Positions 50,271 through 58,946 of a stretch of DNA of 64,000 bases are shown piece after piece. Source of the DNA: CBDCPI01 sp965220245. GTDB lineage: Bacteria; Chloroflexota; Dehalococcoidia; Lucifugimonadales; UBA3495. The translations under genes were made by a program, and so were the position numbers. The first letter of the stretch is position 1. The number at the start of each line of letters is the position of its first letter. Where the stretch lies: the NCBI GenBank assembly GCA_965220245.1, contig CBDCPI010000003.1:31879-95878 (forward strand). Reading direction: 5' to 3'. The notes under the pieces were generated by a model, which saw only the letters and a list, made by a program, of their open reading frames with translations, was not told the origin of the DNA and searched no databases.

Positions 50271-51545
50271 CTAGATGTAGTCCTCTTCTTCCATCATGCC
50301 GATGTTGTCCTTGTTCTGAGACAGACCGCGAGCGACTTCCTCCCGGAGCTCGGCCATCATCTCGTCGCTGATCATGCCGCCGGCAGCAACAGCCTTCTCC
50401 CTGAATTGTTCGAAAGCCCACTGCTCGGTGTCGCCGTGAGGCATGGAGCTGAAGAAGTCCCGGTCAAAGACGGGGAGCTCGCCGGGGCCGAAGTAGCCCT
50501 TGCCCTCGATCTCGTAACCCTCGAGGTCGTGGGTGCCCTTGCCCAGCACCTGGCCGGTGTCGGCATAGTGCTGCATCACCGTCTGCATACCGTACTTCTG
50601 GACGGGGCATACCTTCATGCAGATACCGCAGCCCAGGTAGCGGGCCATTACGGGGCGGCAGCGCTTGAAGTACAACTTGTTCTTTTCCATCCCCCGCCAC
50701 CAGATCTTGTCGCGCATCAGGGCGCGGCCCGGGCAGCGGTTCACGCAGACCTGGCAGACCTGACAGAAGGCGTGGATGCCGTAGTCCACCGGCTCGTCGT
50801 ACTGGACGTTGGCATCGGTGGTGACGATCATAATGCGGCAGCGGGAACCCACGTGGGGGGTCAACAGGTAGCCGCAAGCGCCCAACTGGCCCAGTCCGGC
50901 GGCCACGAACATCGGGATGTAGGGGCCGGTGTTGTCGTTGGGACTGTGGACTTGGGCCCGGTAGCCCAAGGAGTTGATGAAGCGGCCCAACTCCAAGGAG
51001 GCGGCGCCTTCGGTCCGGTAGGTGCTGGAGTGAACGATCTCAGCATCGATGCTGGGGATGGTCTGGGTGGGCTCGAAGTCCTGCTCATAAGCCAAACAAA
51101 TGGCGTGAGGGAACTTGACCCAGTCCTTCTTGCTCTGGTAGGTGTACCGGTGGTCATAAGCGGCGATGCCCACTTCCAAGAAGCCCAACTCGCGGGCCTT
51201 ACTCTTGATAAGCTCGGTGACGTCTTCACCGGTGGACTCAGCCGTGGGCTCTTGGTCGCCGGTTAGCCGGGCGGCCATGATGAGCGGCCGGTTCAGCTTG
51301 TCGTGTTCCTTGCGGATCTCCCGCATCTCCACGTGCTGGTCGCGGATAGTATTGGCCCAGTCACGAGAGGCCCGCTCGTCGATGTTCATCGTCTCCAGCG
51401 GATACTCGCGAGAGTACCAGTCCACTTCCCGGTTGTTCAGGGGTATACCAGGTACCGTTTCCAGCTCTTCCGGGACCGGAATGGTAACTGGAGGGTCGCT
51501 TTGGGTCTTGCCAGGCCTTACTACCTCGTGGCCTATCTTTAGCAT
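50271..51545 (-). CDS. Cytoplasmic reductive-dehalogenase-like Fe-S protein, copy 1
   Basis: A 424-residue protein related to RdhA reductive dehalogenases and epoxyqueuosine reductase, enzymes with a corrinoid and two [4Fe-4S] clusters. The cluster motifs are CQVCQVCVNRCPGRAL and LGCGICMKVCPVQKYG near residues 260-320. The middle RAQVHSPNDNTGPYIPMF and GLGQLGACGYLLTPHVGSRC belong to the corrinoid-binding core. No twin-arginine signal is present and no RdhB anchor gene is adjacent, so it is probably soluble. The start MLKIGHEVVRPG is chosen because GGGAGGGAAAGG precedes it. Substrate unknown; it may be a halogenated or other aromatic compound. Confidence 0.82.
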   Translation of the reverse strand: MLKIGHEVVRPGKTQSDPPVTIPVPEELETVPGIPLNNREVDWYSREYPLETMNIDERASRDWANTIRDQHVEMREIRKEHDKLNRPLIMAARLTGDQEPTAESTGEDVTELIKSKARELGFLEVGIAAYDHRYTYQSKKDWVKFPHAICLAYEQDFEPTQTIPSIDAEIVHSSTYRTEGAASLELGRFINSLGYRAQVHSPNDNTGPYIPMFVAAGLGQLGACGYLLTPHVGSRCRIMIVTTDANVQYDEPVDYGIHAFCQVCQVCVNRCPGRALMRDKIWWRGMEKNKLYFKRCRPVMARYLGCGICMKVCPVQKYGMQTVMQHYADTGQVLGKGTHDLEGYEIEGKGYFGPGELPVFDRDFFSSMPHGDTEQWAFEQFREKAVAAGGMISDEMMAELREEVARGLSQNKDNIGMMEEEDYI

Positions 51546-51598
51546 TCCTTTCCCTCCCATGTTATGGATACCCAGGTTCGGACTCCAACCTAGCCCGT

Positions 51599-51627
51599 AG
51601 GCTAAAGGTTCAAAATCTATTTGTCAA
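51599..51627 (-). promoter_or_regulatory. Promoter of RdhA-like gene 1
   Basis: On the minus strand TTGACA (51627-51622) and TAGCCT (51604-51599) are 17 bases apart, 54 bases before the chosen start codon. Confidence 0.65.
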
Positions 51628-51648
51628 CCCTATTTCATAGCCCAATGT

Positions 51649-51667
51649 ATATTCGAAATACGAATAT
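51649..51667. promoter_or_regulatory. Perfect 7+5+7 palindrome upstream of the RdhA-like promoter
   Basis: ATATTCG (51649-51655) and CGAATAT (51661-51667) flank AAATA. The site lies about 22 bases upstream of the -35 box, a place typical for an activator or dimeric regulator. No equivalent is seen ahead of the second RdhA-like gene. The gap up to 51870 otherwise holds one unpaired GTAACTGTTCAGAC repeat end (near 51758). Confidence 0.45.
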
Positions 51668-51870
51668 GTTTGGACTAAAAACGCGATACTTTTCTGGGCC
51701 TGTTTTCGGGTCGGCTTACTCGGTCGAACACTGCTCTGGCGGTGAATTGCCCTTTTGTAACTGTTCAGACTGGATACGTCAAAGCTTGTGTTGTTGGCGT
51801 ATTGGGTCTAACGTAGAGATATGGATGTTTCAATACAACGCCACTACACCCCCACCAGGCGAGGCCCGAA

Positions 51871-52581
51871 ATGACCCCCACTCCCCACAGCCTCCGGCTC
51901 CCCGATCCTCCAGAGACTGAGGATATGAACAACTACAAGGCTATACACGCCTTCGGAAACGGTCTCCACCTTTCCCACCACTTCGGCAACCCAGACACCA
52001 CCCTGATATTCGGCGAAGCTTACGTCAGCCCCACCCTCTACAGCCCGCAGACCCAAATGCTCCAGCCAGACCTTCTCATCGCCTTCAACGTAAACTCCAC
52101 GCTCTTCCACGAACAAAACGGGTACATCATCTCAGAACAAGGCAAACCCCCAGACTTCGTTCTGGAAGTAGCATCCCCCAGCACCGGCCTTTACGATGCC
52201 ACCGGCAAAAGATGCCGCTACGCCGCCCTGGGAATCCCGGAATACTGGCGGTTCGACGAATCAGGCGGTCAGCGCCACGGGGCGGCTCTCGCAGGGGACT
52301 TTCTCTACGCTGGGGTCTACAGCCCTATCTCCATAGATCAAATCGAAGAGGGAGTCCGGCAGGGTTACAGCGCAGTCTTGGACTTGATAGTCCGGTGGGA
52401 CCATGGACGGCTCGAATGGCATGACCCAAAGACAGGCCTGCACATAACCACCTTCGGAGACGCCTTGGCGGAGGCCGCCAGAGAGCGCGATGAGCGCGCC
52501 CGGGCAGAAGCCCGCGCCAGCAATGCAGAAGCGCGAGTCTGTGAATTGGAAGAAGAACTCCGCAGACTCGAAAATCCTTAA
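51871..52581 (+). CDS. Uma2-family (DUF820) endonuclease-fold protein
   Basis: A 236-residue protein with the Uma2 PD-(D/E)xK fold: MLQPDLLIAFNVNS gives the catalytic Asp, PPDFVLEVASPST the Glu, and KRCRYAALGIPEYWRFDE the following conserved segment. The last 45 residues are an Ala/Glu/Arg-rich coiled coil. Genes of this family are abundant in Chloroflexota and cyanobacteria and of unsettled function. It lies alone on the plus strand between the two RdhA-like genes. Confidence 0.88.
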   Translation: MTPTPHSLRLPDPPETEDMNNYKAIHAFGNGLHLSHHFGNPDTTLIFGEAYVSPTLYSPQTQMLQPDLLIAFNVNSTLFHEQNGYIISEQGKPPDFVLEVASPSTGLYDATGKRCRYAALGIPEYWRFDESGGQRHGAALAGDFLYAGVYSPISIDQIEEGVRQGYSAVLDLIVRWDHGRLEWHDPKTGLHITTFGDALAEAARERDERARAEARASNAEARVCELEEELRRLENP

Positions 52582-52686
52582 GCGCCCGTCCGAACGGGGA
52601 TGTAATTAGATGTGGTTGAATGGTTGGAATGCAGGGTAGTTTATGCAAGTGCATACGCGACTTGAAGGCATAAATCACAAAAAATT

Positions 52687-52714
52687 AAGGGGCCGACGGT
52701 AAAGTCGGCCCCTT
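52687..52714 (-). terminator. Intrinsic terminator of the second RdhA-like gene
   Basis: AAGGGGCCGAC and its complement GTCGGCCCCTT around a 6-base loop; read on the minus strand it is followed by TTAATTTTTT. It lies 60 bases after the stop of the gene at 52774. Confidence 0.85.
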
Positions 52715-52773
52715 TGTTTGCTTGGGTAACGCCCTAGCGGGGATGAACCGCCGGGGCGCCGTTGCCGTTGGAT

Positions 52774-54051
52774 TTAGATATAGTCGGCGTCTTGGTCCAT
52801 CATGGCTATGGTGTCGGCGGTGGCCAACCGTACCGCGTCGGTAACCTCTTGTTTGAGCTCGGCCATCATCTCGTCGGTGATCATGCCGCCGGCAGCCGTG
52901 GCCTTCTCCTTGAATTGGTCGAAAGCCCACTGCTCGGCATCGCCGTGGGGCATCTCGAAGAAGCCGCGGTCGAAGACCGGCAGCTCACCGGGGCCGAAGT
53001 AGCCCTTGCCCTCGATCTCGTAGCCCTCGAGGTCGTGAGTGCCCTTGCCCAGGACTTGGCCGGACTCGGCGTAGTGCTCCATCACGTTCTTCAGGCCGTA
53101 CTTCTGGATGGGGCAGACCTTCATGCAGACACCGCAGCCCAAGTAGCGGGCCATTACGGGGCGGCAGCGCTTGAAGTACAACTTGTTCTTTTCAATGCCC
53201 CGCCACCAGATCTTGTCGCGCATCAGAGCGCGGCCCGGGCAGCGGTTCACGCACACCTGGCAGACCTGACAGAAGGCATGGATGCCGTAGTCTACCGGCT
53301 GGTCCATAGTGACGTTGGCATCGGTGGTGACCATCATCAACCGGTTGCGGTTGCCGGCGTGGGGGGTCAACAGATAACCACAGGCGCCCAACTGGCCTAG
53401 ACCGGCGGCGACGAACATGGGGATCACCGGGCCGGTGGCGTCACCGGAGTGGATGACGTGGGCGCGGTAGCCCAAGGAACGGATGAAACTGCCCAACTCC
53501 AGTCCTGCCGCCGCCTGGGTGCGGTAGGTGCTGGAGTGGACGATCTCGGCGTCCACGCTGGGAATGGTCTGGGTGGGCTCGAAGTCCTGCTCGTAAGCCA
53601 AACAGATGGCGGTGGGCAACTCGGTGAAACCCTTTTTGGCGGCGTACTCGTAGCGTCGGTCGTAGGCAGTGAAGCCCACTTCAATGTAGCCAAGTTGCCG
53701 GGCCTTTTCCTTGATCAACTCGGTGACGTCCTCACCGGTGGACTCGGCCGTCGGCTCCATATCCGCCGTCAACCGCCCCGCGATCATCAAGTTCCGGTTC
53801 AACTTATCGTGTTCTTTCCGGATCTCCCGCATCTCCACGTGCTGGTCGCGGATGACGTTGGACCAGTCGCGGGAGGCGCGCTCCGTAATGTTCATGGTCT
53901 CTAAGGGATATTCCCGGGCATACCAGTCCACTTCCCGGGGGTTGAGGGGGATTCCTGGCACTGTTTCCAGCTCTTCGGGGACGGGGATGGTGACCGAAGC
54001 CTCACCCCAGGTCTTGCCGGGCCGTACTACTTCATGGCCAATCTTGAGCAT
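52774..54051 (-). CDS. Cytoplasmic reductive-dehalogenase-like Fe-S protein, copy 2
   Basis: A 425-residue close paralogue of the gene at 50271. The N-terminal MLKIGHEVVRPGKTWGEASV, the corrinoid-core segment GLGQLGACGYLLTPHAGNRN, and cluster motifs CQVCQVCVNRCPGRAL and LGCGVCMKVCPIQKYG are shared. Differences cluster in residues about 90-200 (for example HVIHSGDATGPVIPMF versus QVHSPNDNTGPYIPMF), the part that faces the substrate in this fold. No twin-arginine signal. It has its own promoter and terminator, so the two copies are separately controlled. Start chosen by GGAGGAGTTAGG. Confidence 0.82.
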   Translation of the reverse strand: MLKIGHEVVRPGKTWGEASVTIPVPEELETVPGIPLNPREVDWYAREYPLETMNITERASRDWSNVIRDQHVEMREIRKEHDKLNRNLMIAGRLTADMEPTAESTGEDVTELIKEKARQLGYIEVGFTAYDRRYEYAAKKGFTELPTAICLAYEQDFEPTQTIPSVDAEIVHSSTYRTQAAAGLELGSFIRSLGYRAHVIHSGDATGPVIPMFVAAGLGQLGACGYLLTPHAGNRNRLMMVTTDANVTMDQPVDYGIHAFCQVCQVCVNRCPGRALMRDKIWWRGIEKNKLYFKRCRPVMARYLGCGVCMKVCPIQKYGLKNVMEHYAESGQVLGKGTHDLEGYEIEGKGYFGPGELPVFDRGFFEMPHGDAEQWAFDQFKEKATAAGGMITDEMMAELKQEVTDAVRLATADTIAMMDQDADYI

Positions 54052-54104
54052 CCTAACTCCTCCCAAATTTTTATTGCTACGTTATCGTTACGCCGTGCTC
54101 GAAC

Positions 54105-54132
54105 AATATACCCTGGGCTGGATGTTTGTCAA
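54105..54132 (-). promoter_or_regulatory. Promoter of RdhA-like gene 2
   Basis: On the minus strand TTGACA (54132-54127) and TATATT (54110-54105), 16 bases apart, precede the gene by about 54 bases. Confidence 0.65.
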
Positions 54133-54324
54133 TACATCGCAACACTACAATGGCGGCTGTTTCCGACATGCGGACAATCGTTTCAATTCAGTTACGAATT
54201 CTTGCATATCTTTGCCGGAATCGGCCCCAGTTCTCAGAGTCCGGTTATAGGCCCGGTGTAAGCGGTCCCTCCGCACGCTCGCTTCATACCAACCATGGCA
54301 ATTGCAAAGTAGCGCAAGTTGTCC

Positions 54325-54396
54325 AATCGTCACTCCCGCGAAGGCTGGAGTCCAGGTCGCGGGGTAGTAGATTCCTCGCTCCGCTCGGAATGACAT
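54325..54396. repeat. Remnant of the dispersed palindromic repeat
   Basis: CGTCACTCCCGCGAAGGCTGG and a later ATTCCTCGCTCCGCTCGGAATG belong to the repeat types also seen at 47.7, 48.35, 50.0, 56.35 and 61.4 kb. Non-coding, just before the TPP enzyme gene end. Confidence 0.55.
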
Positions 54397-54412
54397 GAAA
54401 TGTCAACACAAC

Positions 54413-56083
54413 CTAGCCTCCTCGGCGCCGGGCAATCATTGCTTCGGCCAGAGGGCTGGCGCCGGAGCGTACCACGGTGTTGACCAACGAAGGCCGGCCC
54501 GAGGCGAGAGCCCGTTCCACCGCTGGCGCCACTTGATCGGGCCGTTCCACGTACTCGGCGAAACAACCCATGGCCTCCACCATTTGGTCGTACCTGACGA
54601 ATCGGAGGTCGGTGGCTACCGCCCGGTTGAAGTAGGCCAATTGAAAGGTCTTGTCGATGCCCCAGGTGCCGTCGTTGCCCATGACCGTGGTAATCGGCAG
54701 GTTGTGCCTCATGCAGGTGTCATATTCCATGGCGTAGAAGCCGAAAGCGCCGTCGCCGATGAAAACCAAGACCTTGCTTTCCGGCAGGGCCAGCTTGGCG
54801 GCCATGCCGTAGGGTATGCCGGCGCCCAAGTGGCTCAAGGGCCCCAGCCTCATGAAGTGCCCCGGCTTGCGGGCCTTGAGATAGGACCGCCCAAACTGCA
54901 CGTAGTCGCCGCCGTCCATAATGATCACCGTGTCTCGGTCGATCAGGTGCTCCAAGCCGGTGTAGACGTCCATGGGGTGCATGGGCTCTTCACCAGTGGC
55001 CCGGTCCCGGAGACCTTGAAGCCAGTTGGCCCGGTCTTGGCCGAGTTGGCCGACCCAATCTTCGATGTTCTCTTTGCGGCCTCCCCTGCTGGCTGCGGTA
55101 ATCTGCTCCACTATCGCTCCCAGGTCGCCCAACAACCCTATCGAAACACCGCGGTTACGCCCTATCTCTGCCGGAGACGGGTCGGCTTGGACTATTTCAG
55201 CTTCGGGGTTGAAGACATTCCCGTAGCGGTAGCGATGGTCCAGACGCTTGCCCAGCAATAACACCGCATCGGCCTCACGAAAGCGCCGGGCGGTGGGATT
55301 CAAAGCGCCGTCGGCGTAGCCGAAGCACAAGGGATGGTCGTCGTCCAAGAGCCCCCGGGCCTGTTCCACGGTGAACACCGGGATGCCGGTCGTTTCAGCC
55401 AATGTCTGAAGTTGCTCCGGTGTAACCGAGTAGCGGGCCGGGTTGCCGACGATGATCACCGGGCGTTTGGCTTGGCCGAGAAGGCTGGCCGCTTCTTGCA
55501 CCAACGCCGGGTCTCCCTGAGACCGGCCTTGATGACGGTACTCTTGGGGCAGCCAGCGGGGCAATTCCTCTTCGGATATTTCCTGCTCTTGCAGGTCTAT
55601 AGGCAAGGTGAGATGGACCGGGCCCGGCCGGCCCGAGGTAGCGGTGCGGAAAGCAGTGGCAACAAACTCCGGGATTCGCTGCTTATCGTGAATCAGCCAA
55701 GAGCCTTTGCTAACCGGCGCGGCCATTGCCGTCTGGTCGATCTCCTGAAAGGTGGTCATGCCTTTTTCGGGGAGTTCGGCGCAACCGGCGACGAAAATCA
55801 CCGGGCTTTCCGAGGTGTAGATGGCGGGCAGCGCCGAGATAGCGTTGGCAAAGCCGGGGCCTCCGGTGAACATTCCCACCGCGGGACGGCCGGTGATCCG
55901 AGCGTAACCGTCGGCCATGTGCAGCGCGGCCCCCTCGTGCCGGGTGTCGATGAACTCGATGCCTTCGTCAGCGGCGGCGTCCACCAAAGGCAGGATAGTG
56001 TCGCCGACTATAGTGAACACCTTTTCAATTCCTTCCTGTTTCAGGCACCGGATGAACAGGTGGGACCCAGTGAGAGTGGCCAT
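54413..56083 (-). CDS. Thiamine-diphosphate enzyme (acetolactate synthase-like)
   Basis: A 556-residue three-domain TPP enzyme. The PYR domain carries the catalytic Glu in DTRHEGAALHMADGYARITG, GGPGFANAISALPAIYTS follows, a central Rossmann-like domain runs from about residue 190 (VIIVGNPARYSVTPEQLQTL), and the TPP/Mg motif is FIGDGAFGFYAMEYDTCMR with MGNDGTWG. It could be a decarboxylase or ligase for a 2-oxoacid. No regulatory subunit gene is adjacent, which argues against biosynthetic acetolactate synthase. The start at 56083 has GAGGAG; the frame extends 47 codons further without support. Confidence 0.87.
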   Translation of the reverse strand: MATLTGSHLFIRCLKQEGIEKVFTIVGDTILPLVDAAADEGIEFIDTRHEGAALHMADGYARITGRPAVGMFTGGPGFANAISALPAIYTSESPVIFVAGCAELPEKGMTTFQEIDQTAMAAPVSKGSWLIHDKQRIPEFVATAFRTATSGRPGPVHLTLPIDLQEQEISEEELPRWLPQEYRHQGRSQGDPALVQEAASLLGQAKRPVIIVGNPARYSVTPEQLQTLAETTGIPVFTVEQARGLLDDDHPLCFGYADGALNPTARRFREADAVLLLGKRLDHRYRYGNVFNPEAEIVQADPSPAEIGRNRGVSIGLLGDLGAIVEQITAASRGGRKENIEDWVGQLGQDRANWLQGLRDRATGEEPMHPMDVYTGLEHLIDRDTVIIMDGGDYVQFGRSYLKARKPGHFMRLGPLSHLGAGIPYGMAAKLALPESKVLVFIGDGAFGFYAMEYDTCMRHNLPITTVMGNDGTWGIDKTFQLAYFNRAVATDLRFVRYDQMVEAMGCFAEYVERPDQVAPAVERALASGRPSLVNTVVRSGASPLAEAMIARRRGG

Positions 56084-56256
56084 GGTTGCTCCTCTGCGGC
56101 AGGTTTGACACCGGGACCGGATCGGATGCCCTTCCGGCTCCGGCGGACCGGTGAATGGTATGATTGTCTGGTCGGGACGCCGGATAGAGCTTACCGGCCT
56201 GTCTGGTATCCGGCAAGGGGGCACCTTTAACCTTAGTCAACTCACACAGGTGAAAG

Positions 56257-56528
56257 TAACTGTTCAGAGTTGGTGAGGCGAATTTACTGAGAGCCACATC
56301 CGGCATTTGAATGATGATCCCTTTGCGACATTCTAAAGCCCAACCGTCATTCCCGCGCAGGCGGGAATCCAGAAATGCCAAGGAAAAGGAACCCTTCGAC
56401 AAGCTCAGGACAGGCGTTGCTGGTTGCAAACGCTTCTGGATTCCGGCTCAAAGTCTGCCCCGTACTGGGTACGAGGGCCGGAATGACGGGTTAGGGGGTC
56501 GGAATGAAGTATCAAGTCTGAACAGTTA
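56257..56528. mobile_element. Uninterrupted MITE with TAACTGTTCAGA ends
   Basis: A 272-bp element from TAACTGTTCAGA (56257) to TCTGAACAGTTA (56528). It has the same interior as the element at 46.5-47.9 kb, including CCCTTCGACAAGCTCAGGAC, plus an extra CTGCCCCGTACTGGGTACGA near 56454-56473. Terminal TA suggests TA target use. Its right end lies 8 bases before the rsmI start codon. Confidence 0.85.
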
Positions 56529-56536
56529 TAGGCGAA

Positions 56537-57370
56537 ATGGGCACTCTATTTATCGTAGGCACTCCAATAGGCAACCTGGAAGACATGACGCTGCGGGGCG
56601 CGCGGGTGTTGGGCAGCGTGGGGTTAATTGTAGCCGAAGACACCCGGGTCACCCGGCGGCTGCTTTCCCACTTGGGGCTCCGGGCTCCGTTGCTGAGCTA
56701 CCACGAGCATAACTGGCGGGGCCAACTGCCCCGGGTGCTGAAGGCTTTGGATACTGGCGATGCGGCGTTGGTCTGCGACGCCGGTATGCCGGTGGTGAGC
56801 GACCCGGGCAGCGAGTTGGTCTCACAAGTCAGTAAGGCCGGTTACCCGGTGGAGGTGGTGCCGGGGCCTTCGGCCCTTACGGCTGCGTTGGCGGTTTCCG
56901 GGTTCTCCGGCGATGAGTTTGCATTCCTGGGATTCTTGCCCCGGCGCCGCGCCGACCGCCGCCGTCGCCTGCGGGCGTTGGCGGCCTTCCCGATGACCTT
57001 GGTCTTCTTCGAAGCCCCCCATCGCTTGCGGGCTATGCTGGAGGACGTGAGAGAAGAACTTGGTGATCGCCAAGTGGCTTTGTGCCGGGAACTGACCAAG
57101 CTGCATGAAGAGGTGTTTCGGGGGACTGTATCCACGGCGCTGGAACACGCCCAGTCGCCATTGGGGGAATACGTGGTGCTGGTGGAAGGCCATTCGGAGA
57201 ATAGCCCGCCGAAAGATGAAATAGCACTGCATACGGCCGAAGCGGCCCAAGAATTGGTGCGGCTTCGGGAAGCTGGCATCCGGGCCAAGGACGCGGTTGC
57301 CAGCGTTGCCGGCTCCATGGGATTGCCCAAAAACCTGGTTTACCGGCTATGGGTTGAGTCCGGTTTGTAA
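56537..57370 (+). CDS. rsmI: 16S rRNA (cytidine(1402)-2'-O)-methyltransferase
   Basis: A 277-residue SAM-dependent tetrapyrrole-methylase-fold enzyme that methylates the ribose of C1402 in 16S rRNA. The signature start GTLFIVGTPIGNLEDMTLRG, CDAGMPVVSDPGSELVSQV and GPSALTAALAVSGFSGDEFA are typical; FLPRRRADRRRRLRALA and KLHEEVFRGTVS follow in order. The ribosome site is weak and the MITE end is only 8 bases away, so the promoter may come from that repeat. Confidence 0.95.
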   Translation: MGTLFIVGTPIGNLEDMTLRGARVLGSVGLIVAEDTRVTRRLLSHLGLRAPLLSYHEHNWRGQLPRVLKALDTGDAALVCDAGMPVVSDPGSELVSQVSKAGYPVEVVPGPSALTAALAVSGFSGDEFAFLGFLPRRRADRRRRLRALAAFPMTLVFFEAPHRLRAMLEDVREELGDRQVALCRELTKLHEEVFRGTVSTALEHAQSPLGEYVVLVEGHSENSPPKDEIALHTAEAAQELVRLREAGIRAKDAVASVAGSMGLPKNLVYRLWVESGL

Positions 57371-57400
57371 TATTAAATTGCCTGTAATATTCTCAGTCTT

Positions 57401-58782
57401 GTGATAACGACCGGCTTACTGGTGCTGGGCTCCGGCTTGTTGCTAATGGCCGCCGCCGGCACTCCGGAAATTTCCCGGCGGCTGCGTGGTGTCTATTACG
57501 CTTGGTGGCTGGTGGGCATCAGCAGCTTTGTTATGGTGATCTCCACGGTGCCCTTGTTCCACGCAATGAGCGTTTGGGCGGTGGCGCTGGAGCATCAGTT
57601 CAGTTGGACCCGGGCCCAGGGTTCGCGATGACCTTTACCCGCATCGAGGGCGGGTTGATGGGGCCAGTGGAAGGGTACCTTACCGACCGGGTAGGCGCTC
57701 GCCGCATGGTGTTCATCGGGCTGAGCATTCTGGGACTGGGCTTCCTGTTCTTTGGCCAAGTCCAGAACCTGTGGATGTTTTACTTGTCTTTCGTTTTGAT
57801 GTCGATGGGGCAGGGCTTGGGCAGTTGGGTGCCGCTGATGACCACGTTGAACCACTGGTTCGCCCGGCGGCGAGCGACGGCGGTGGCTTGGTGCAACGTA
57901 GGCAGCCGCGCCGGCGCCCTGCTTCTAGTCCCCGCCGTCGCTTGGGCCATCAATCCCCAACACGACCGCTTTGGCTGGCAGGTGACTGCCTCGGCCATTG
58001 GCATATTTATCTTGGTCGTGGCTTTTCCCTTGTCTCGGCTGATCCGCAACCGCCCCCAGGCCGATGACCGCCTGCCGGACAGCGAGCCGCCGCGGCCGGT
58101 GCCGGAGACCGCCGCGGCTCCCAGTCCCGCCCGCCGCCAAAGCCAAGAGCAACCCGGGACGCCGGACCTGACGGCGTCCCAAGCGCTGCGGACCCCCGCC
58201 TTTTGGTTCATCGCTTTTGGCCACGGCCTTACTTCTATGGTGATCCTGGCCATCATGACCCACTTGGGCCTGATGATGGAAGACCGGGGTTTCCAGGTAC
58301 AAGACACCGCTTGGATCGTGATCGTCTACCTGGCAGTTGCGATGGGGTTCCAGTTGGTGGGCGGATACGTCGGCGACCGCGTGCCAAAGCGCATCGCCTT
58401 GTTTGTTTTCACCTCGTTGCAAGCGGCGGCGGTGCTGCTATTAACTGCGGCGTCGAGTCTCAGCGTCTTCTACCTATTTGCGATCCTCTTTGGCATGGGA
58501 TTTGGAGGACGCAATCCCCTGACCGTAGCGATACGAGGCGACTACTTCGGCCGAACATCCTTTGGGAAGATTCTGGGGCTATCTACGGTACCCATGAACG
58601 TCCTGCTGTTGGGCGCCGCGCCCTTCGCTGGCTTCATGCGGGATGTGCAAGGGACCTACACCACTGCCTTCTTGATTCTTGCCGGGTTAAACTTTCTTGG
58701 CGGGGCCTTGTTCCTGTTGGCCAAACGGCCGTCCCCAGCCGGGGCGTCCGCCCAAGCAATCGCCACCCCGACCGGCGCCTGA
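57401..58782 (+). pseudogene. MFS transporter, frameshifted early
   Basis: A major facilitator superfamily transporter of the monocarboxylate/oxalate type. The first frame (GTG at 57401) gives MRGVYYAWWLVG-type first helix, GISSFVMVISTVPLFHAMSV, and ends SWTRAQGSR at 57631. The next frame continues from AMTFTRIEGGLMGPVEGYLT, DRVGARRMVFIGLS, to the stop at 58782 with about ten more helices. One base is missing around 57618-57623. The remainder is well preserved. The gene may be real with a sequence error, or newly inactive. It follows rsmI by 30 bases. Confidence 0.82.
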
Positions 58783-58800
58783 TCGGAGCAGTAACGTTTA

Positions 58801-58913
58801 CTCAACTACTGATACGTGAATAAATGCCTAAACCAGCCCCCGTCGTTCCGGCGAAGGCCGGAACGACGGGGGAGAGGACAGTTTAGAAACTTATTCACGT
58901 ATCAGTAGTTGAG
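58801..58913. mobile_element. 113-bp element with perfect 23-bp inverted ends
   Basis: 58801-58823 is the exact reverse complement of 58891-58913 (core CTGATACGTGAATAA). The centre holds CCGTCGTTCCGGCGAAGGCC and its inverse, making a nearly complete hairpin. It lies between convergent genes and could end both transcripts. A more diverged relative is at 61453-61598. Confidence 0.85.
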
Positions 58914-58946
58914 CCGGGAGCCGGGCCTGAGGCTGGGCCGGATAGT

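Noticed and set aside
50271..54051. Calling the two Fe-S proteins epoxyqueuosine reductase (QueG)
   Set aside because: They share the fold, but length, N-terminal region and paralogy fit soluble RdhA-like proteins better. It remains a possible alternative.
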